Source: Chamaecrista fasciculata (lineage: Eukaryota; Streptophyta; Magnoliopsida; Fabales; Fabaceae). From it: DNA of 64,000 nucleotides. The notes beneath the pieces were generated by a model. That model ran no database searches, was not told the origin of the DNA, and saw only the letters and a list, made by a program, of their open reading frames with translations. The DNA lies in NCBI GenBank assembly GCA_003254925.1, contig QANZ01035879.1:1-64000 (forward strand), written 5' to 3'. Positions 58,801 through 64,000 of the stretch are shown one piece after another (position 1 is the stretch's first letter; the number at the start of each line of letters is the position of its first letter). The translations under genes and the position numbers were made by a program.

Positions 58801-61800
58801 TAAGTTATCCATCTCCACAAGACATAATAATGATTAGTACTAAGCGGGCCAACCGACCTCCCCTACCCCCGAAAACAAAAGAAAAATAAAAGAGAAAGAC
58901 TAGTACCTCTTCCCGAGCCAAATGATCAAGATCCTTAGAGGACCCTGGCCACAATTCCATGAAACTGTACCGTGATACAACATCTTGCAGGGAGCTCTCC
59001 AATGCTGATGTTCCATCTTCCCCAGCTCCAGAAAGTGCTTCCTTTCTTCTTTGCTCAACCTATGTATGATACACACAAGCAAATCACACAAAAGTTTCAG
59101 AGAAAGTTATATGACCTGCAAATAAACAATAGCAAGGTAACACAATAAAGTAGATATATGTTAAATAACAAAGGGACTATAGTATATCTTCATTACTGTT
59201 TCTGCTTGAACTAATGAATTCTTCAATTAATTTCCAATGGAAGATTTAGTACTCTTAGAACCTTCAATATTTTATAATAAAAAAGTAATTTTTATCAACC
59301 CAAATGTTGAATAAGAAGTGATAATTATGTTGATCTTTTCTGCCAAGTTTTATACAAAGTAGAAAACCATAAGTATTGATGTCCAATTTTGAGAACAATA
59401 TTCATATTAAGAATATCAATTCAACAGTGGGTTTTATTTTAAAAAAAAAAAAAAGTTTTTCACTAGAGTAAGGCTAAGTTTGATTGACACCGGTGCCAGC
59501 TGTGGTTTTTGTTAAGAAATTCACTTAATAAAAAGTTATTTGATAGTGTCAAATTAACTATGATAGGCACCAGTGCCATTTGGTCCATTTGGTCTCTCTC
59601 GATTTCAAAATTCAGATAGCAAAGTTTATCTCCTCAGGGCTTCATTTTTTTGGGCTGATTGTTCAGACTTTATGGAAGAGCTCAAGTGTGAATATGGTAC
59701 AACTGTATGCTACAAGAGAAAGAACGGAAGTTACCACCTTCAACATACTTGCAAGGTCTCCATAAGTTTGTTCAAACTGGGCGAACTTTTTCCACACCTA
59801 CAAAAGAACATGTTACAACAGCATTGAAATCAGTAAACATCCCCTATCAAACATTCCCAACTTAATAGGTGCATTTGTTATGAGCTAAAATTATCAGTCT
59901 CATAAACATTGATGACTAAGGTAAGGTAATGAAAACAATAAACTTATAAACCGGTCATACCCAATCAAATACAATTAACAACAGGATCCTTCAAAAGTTG
60001 GTCATTATCACTGATAGGAAATGAACAATTATCCGGAGTACAATGTGATACGTTGAATAAAAAAAAATCTTCCTGGGATTACTCCATTGAAGTAAATAAC
60101 AATATAACACAATACCAGGCAATGAACATTTATTCAGCATTATTCAGGACAATTATTTCTTACTTGAGCATCTAATTGTACCAGAGGACAAATTGATATG
60201 CACATAAATACAAGGTTCATAACAAAATAAAATCTTCAAAATAAAAAGTAAGGAAAAGAAGATAATTACGTGGCTAGTACCTCAACTGATCCATCAGGAG
60301 GAAGAGAACTTAAAGCCCTCTCAAATAGAGCCCTTATATTCTGGTCATCATTCAAACGTGTCAAAAAATCTGCATATCTGAACCATCATGGAATTAGTGG
60401 TGTAATAGACAAATAGTCAATCACAATAATAACCTTACAACACTAATAGTAAAACAGTTTTCTCAAGGATTGCAACAATACAAACATAAAGCACGAATAG
60501 GCACATGGATCTAGTCTTTTTCATTTTGAGTAGATGAACAGTCACCCGTATCACTGGATCTTGTTTAGCAGTTCAATTACGATACAACACAGCTGAATAA
60601 TTACAAATTAATAAACCCAAGAATAAGAATTGTATTGACACATAGTAACCACTAAAATAATCTCCAGCAGTCTACAAGTGCTAGCACTCCCTTCCCCCAA
60701 ATAGACAGGAAAACAACCTATGACCATTGTCTAGTGTGTATGACAGCTTATGGTACAAAAGGAAGCCATTTTGGAATCATGCAAAAAGATAGAAGGGGAG
60801 CAGGGACGTCCTTGATTGATGTTTCTGAATAAAATATAAAGTTAAAACCTCATTGTGATCCTTTACGTTATGGGCCAATTATGGCCCATACATAAAGGAC
60901 CAAAATGAGGTTTTAACCTAAAACATGATAATACAAATTATACAACAAGCTAACACTCGAGTAATCTTATCAATAAAGTACAGTATAGTAAGAGTTTTGG
61001 TGTAGAACTCACTCAAGAATGTAAACAGGCTCATGCATAAACCGTTTTAATCCTGCTTCAAAAACATTGTGTGCCATCTGCATGGATTAAGAAAATGATC
61101 ATGACGCAGTTCATAGTTTACTGGCTAATAGTTGATTTTTGGGCCTTATCAATTGCTAAAATTTAAAACGTCAAATTTCATTTATTGCATCCCATGAAGG
61201 AAAGCAAGAGCAAGAAGGGTGTTAGTGGTAATGTGAAATATATTCCTATAGTAAGACATCCATTCTCAGACTGAGAGAAAAGCTGCAGCCATGCATCAAT
61301 TGCAGATTACTCACAGACAGCTCGGAGAAATTCTTATTCAATCTTTCAACATTCAATGACAATTTCATAGATCTACATCTTTATATTCAAATATTCAAAT
61401 ATGCACATATAAACATGAAAGAAGACATTTATTTGCATGTATGGAAGCAACAGAATAATTAGTCGCAAATAGAAAGTATGTGATTTTGTAGATTATATAA
61501 TCCCACTACCCACAATGAAATATATAAAAAATTGATCTCAAGTATCTGTCATGTAAAGAAAGGAGGAAATTGTGGGACCTTAGGATCCTTGTCAAGACAA
61601 AAGGTCATCATTGCATAAGCAATATAAACATGATAACTGCAGTTTGGGGATTTACGAGCATCCAGAAAGTACTTCCTAGCAGCTTCAACACCTTCTGTTC
61701 TTCTCAGAAAACGAATGAACTGCATCATAAAAAACAGATGTTACAGTTTCAGGAGAAAATTTACAATTACAAACAAGAATTTAACTGAACAAATTATGCT

Positions 61801-61899
61801 AGATTTTCAGTAAAAGAAAATTGTAGCACTACCCTTTGCACTCAGTAAACTTGAAAGGGATTACTTTTTCATCCAATTGGATGAAGGATACCTTGGTAA

Positions 61900-61935
<36 letters not shown>

Positions 61936-63993
61936 AAAGAAAGAAACTGTAGACAAAAAGAATAAAATGGTTCTAATTAAACTTGTCTGAGGAAATCCAC
62001 CGGTAAACATGGAATCTTCGCAAATTAACTTCTATGTGGATGAATAACATGCTCATGGGATCCATTAGCAAATTTAAAATAGTTTATCAAAGAAAGTAGC
62101 CAACAACTTGCAGAAAATTGGATATGCATTTTAAATAATCAAACATAAGACCAAAATTTCTGCTTAAGTCATGCAGCTTTACTTTAAAACTTGCTATGAG
62201 TTTCAAAAGATGTCATAAAAAACTTGACAGTTACTACGTCCATCCTTCCCCTCAATTATGCACCGAACATTTTCAACACCATTGTTGAGCGTTAACAATA
62301 AATTCAAACAATTTCACATACTTGAATATGTGCAAGTGCCGTTGTGCTAACTCCATCTCCCAACAGGCTTTCATATATTTTCTTTGCAGGCTGACATAAA
62401 ACAACAATGGAATGAAGTAAAAAACGTAAATAACACAAAAGTTAAGACATATTGAAGCATATGTAAACCAGTAACACCTGAATTGCACCACGAGATTCCT
62501 CCAGTTCTGCATAAGCATACCGTAGCATTTCGGACTCTGTATATGATATGTTAGAAATCAAAGAGAAAGCAAGGAAGATAGTGTCATGTAAATTACACTG
62601 GTGCAAAATCAAGTGCTATATCTGTCAACAGATTAAAATTACACCTTAACCAAGATATATTCCATTACTCTGTGATAGACTTCAAAGACAAGACAAAAAG
62701 TAAAATGAAAAAATGACACTCGTAAGTCTCAGGAACATATATAAGAAAAATTTCACCCCAGGCATCAAATTCTCGCTTTATATACATATCATTTGTCAGT
62801 TCAAATTAGCATTAACTAAGTGTAGAGTTGAAGTTGCAAATAGAAGAGAAGATATGCAGGAACCACCAAATAAAATTTGACTTTATAGTGAGGTTAAAAT
62901 TTGTCGTGTCTCTCGTATGGATCAACGTCAGTTGCTCCATATAGCCGACCCCACCTAGTGGGATAAGGCTTTGGTGGTGGTATGGTATAGTGAGGTTAAA
63001 GAAGGAAAAGGACACATACCAGGGAGAGCCTTCAAAGACCTCTGAAACACTTTGATTGCAGCATCTATTGAACCACCTTTTGCATGCCATGTGGCATAAT
63101 CATACCATATATCAGGATAATGGTACAAACACATCAGACACTGAATACCAATACAATGCAATAAGCAATCCCACAAACCGAGGAACATATAACCATAATA
63201 AAAACTAAAACACTCTATTCATGATGTTGTCAATGCCACATCTCAATGAGAGATTTTCTTTTATTTTTCCCATCAAGTGGATAAATCTGCCATGAGTAAA
63301 AAGAAAATTCTTTCTCTTGATCTTAACATAATACTTCTCCACCAAGTACAACTAAAAGTTATGCTAAAAATTTGATAGTTCTCAATAAACAAAGCCAAAA
63401 AATGAGGATTGCCATGATAAATTCATTAAATAATGGCAAAAACCCCAGTTTAGAATCCGTTGTCAAAGAAAGTGTCCTAGTGAACTCATAATTGCGTTAA
63501 GGAAGGTTGCTTTTATGAGTTTGCTAGATGCTCAGAAACCAGGGAAGCACTATAGAACGCAATTTTGGGTAGACAAAACGGGTTGGGGACAGTTTTCCTT
63601 CCTTTTCCTTTTTAGGGGAATAAATAAAAGAAAAAAAATTTTGCCACTTTAAATTAGACAACACTTAGAGCTAGGCGCTAGGGAGTTGGAAAGGATTAGT
63701 AACTTCTTTTAAATACTGTGCCAGGAACAGCACCAACCAAAAGCGTGTACCCAATGCTTTACTTTCTTATTTTCTTTCCAATATCTATAAGAGCAATATA
63801 TACTGAAACCAGACATAAAAAGATGAAACAACTGAAAAAAAACCTATCAGAACAAAAATTATTGTCGTCCACATGTTACACAGAAAGATATGTAGTGGAT
63901 TGAAAAACACCAAGTATACTTCCCAGTACCTGTTCGTAAGTAAATATGATTCGTTTGTTGGAGGAAGCAGTGTCTATTCTCTGAGGATTTCCC
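55847..63993 (-). CDS. CSTF77: CstF77 (cleavage stimulation factor subunit 77), C-terminal part; 5' end outside the window
   Basis: Scaffold of the cleavage stimulation factor in nuclear pre-mRNA 3'-end processing. Fourteen exons with GT-AG introns: 63993-63930, 63140-63020, 62536-62478, 62390-62322, 61719-61579, 61077-61013, 60377-60281, 59797-59738, 59059-58907, 58304-58238, 58155-58054, 57711-57625, 57054-56836 and 56010-55847. Phases agree throughout and encode about 488 residues ending in DLSGSTG. HAT (half-a-TPR) repeats: YHYPDIWYDYATWHAKGGS, MLRYAYAELEESRGAIQ, FIRFLRRTEGVEAARKYFLD, YADFLTRLNDDQNIRALFER, VWKKFAQFEQTYGDLAS. Then LQDVVSRYSFMELWPGSSKD and the conserved 'monkeytail' region (GPTPNVDIVLSICLQSDLP) that in homologues contacts CstF64. 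No lesion seen. Further exons lie to the right of 64000. Confidence 0.95.
60841..60918. repeat. foldback palindrome in a CstF77 intron
   Basis: The arms gttaaaacctcattgtgatc and gaccaaaatgaggttttaac pair around a central tgggccaattatggccca. The ~78-bp hairpin resembles two MULE-like terminal repeats with nothing between them. It would be transcribed in intron RNA. Confidence 0.8.
61903..61942. repeat. (GAAA)n microsatellite in a CstF77 intron
   Basis: About nine GAAA units, with one interruption near the right end. Confidence 0.92.
62899..62985 (+). mobile_element. very short RTE-type LINE insertion in a CstF77 intron
   Basis: An 87-bp insertion is flanked by a perfect 15-bp duplication, tatagtgaggttaaa (62884-62898 and 62986-63000). 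The sequence (tggatcaacgtcagttgctc, then ccgaccccacctagtggg) matches the extreme 3' end of the RTE LINE at 32743-33125 (ttgatccatatagtcgacct, tacctagtgg) and ends in a short ggt/ggtat repeat without poly(A), as RTE elements do. Confidence 0.85.
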
Positions 63994-64000
63994 CTGAAAG

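Overview
The window is nuclear DNA of a flowering plant, most likely a eudicot. It is AT-rich, has multi-exon genes with GT-AG introns, and carries plant-type LINE, copia, Mutator-like, hAT, PIF/Harbinger and Helitron elements. I cannot name the species. One unresolved base (n, 5884) suggests a draft assembly.

Only two host genes are convincing, both on the minus strand. The first (CDS 20408-30203) is a PB1-domain Raf-like MAPKKK of about 1307 residues. It has a 3 kb first coding exon and seven kinase exons, with a 5' leader reaching about 32230. The leader region contains a six-copy, ~203-bp tandem array, and two introns contain solo LTRs with perfect target duplications. The second (55847-63993, continuing off the right edge) is the C-terminal two thirds of CstF77, the cleavage stimulation factor scaffold of mRNA 3'-end processing. 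Fourteen of its exons are in the window.

Layout. 1-11250 is a mosaic of small transposons: hAT-like and Mutator-like MITEs, LINE fragments, two mini-Helitrons, a decayed PIF/Harbinger element and a LINE with a twin-priming structure. 11250-19400 is a nest: a minus-strand LINE was invaded by a Pack-MULE carrying a RETICULATA-related gene fragment, and separately by a copia retrotransposon. 20408-32230 is the Raf-like kinase gene. 32230-34845 is intergenic with an RTE LINE tail and a MULE MITE. 34846-51715 is one very large Helitron with both termini visible. It carries an RPA70-like gene, a RepHel gene and two F-box-like genes, and a 4-kb hAT transposon sits inside the RPA-like gene. 51716-55846 is AT-rich and holds a foldback element built of ~29-bp satellite units plus MITE-like repeats. 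55847-64000 is CstF77.

The most notable object is the Helitron. RepHel (HUH nuclease plus Pif1-type helicase) and the RPA-like single-strand binding protein are the expected rolling-circle machinery. The paired F-box genes and a duplicated 3' terminus are unusual. The element is now dead as an autonomous unit: there is a stop just before the HUH motif, the first Rep motif is deleted, the Walker A motif is altered and there are several frameshifts.
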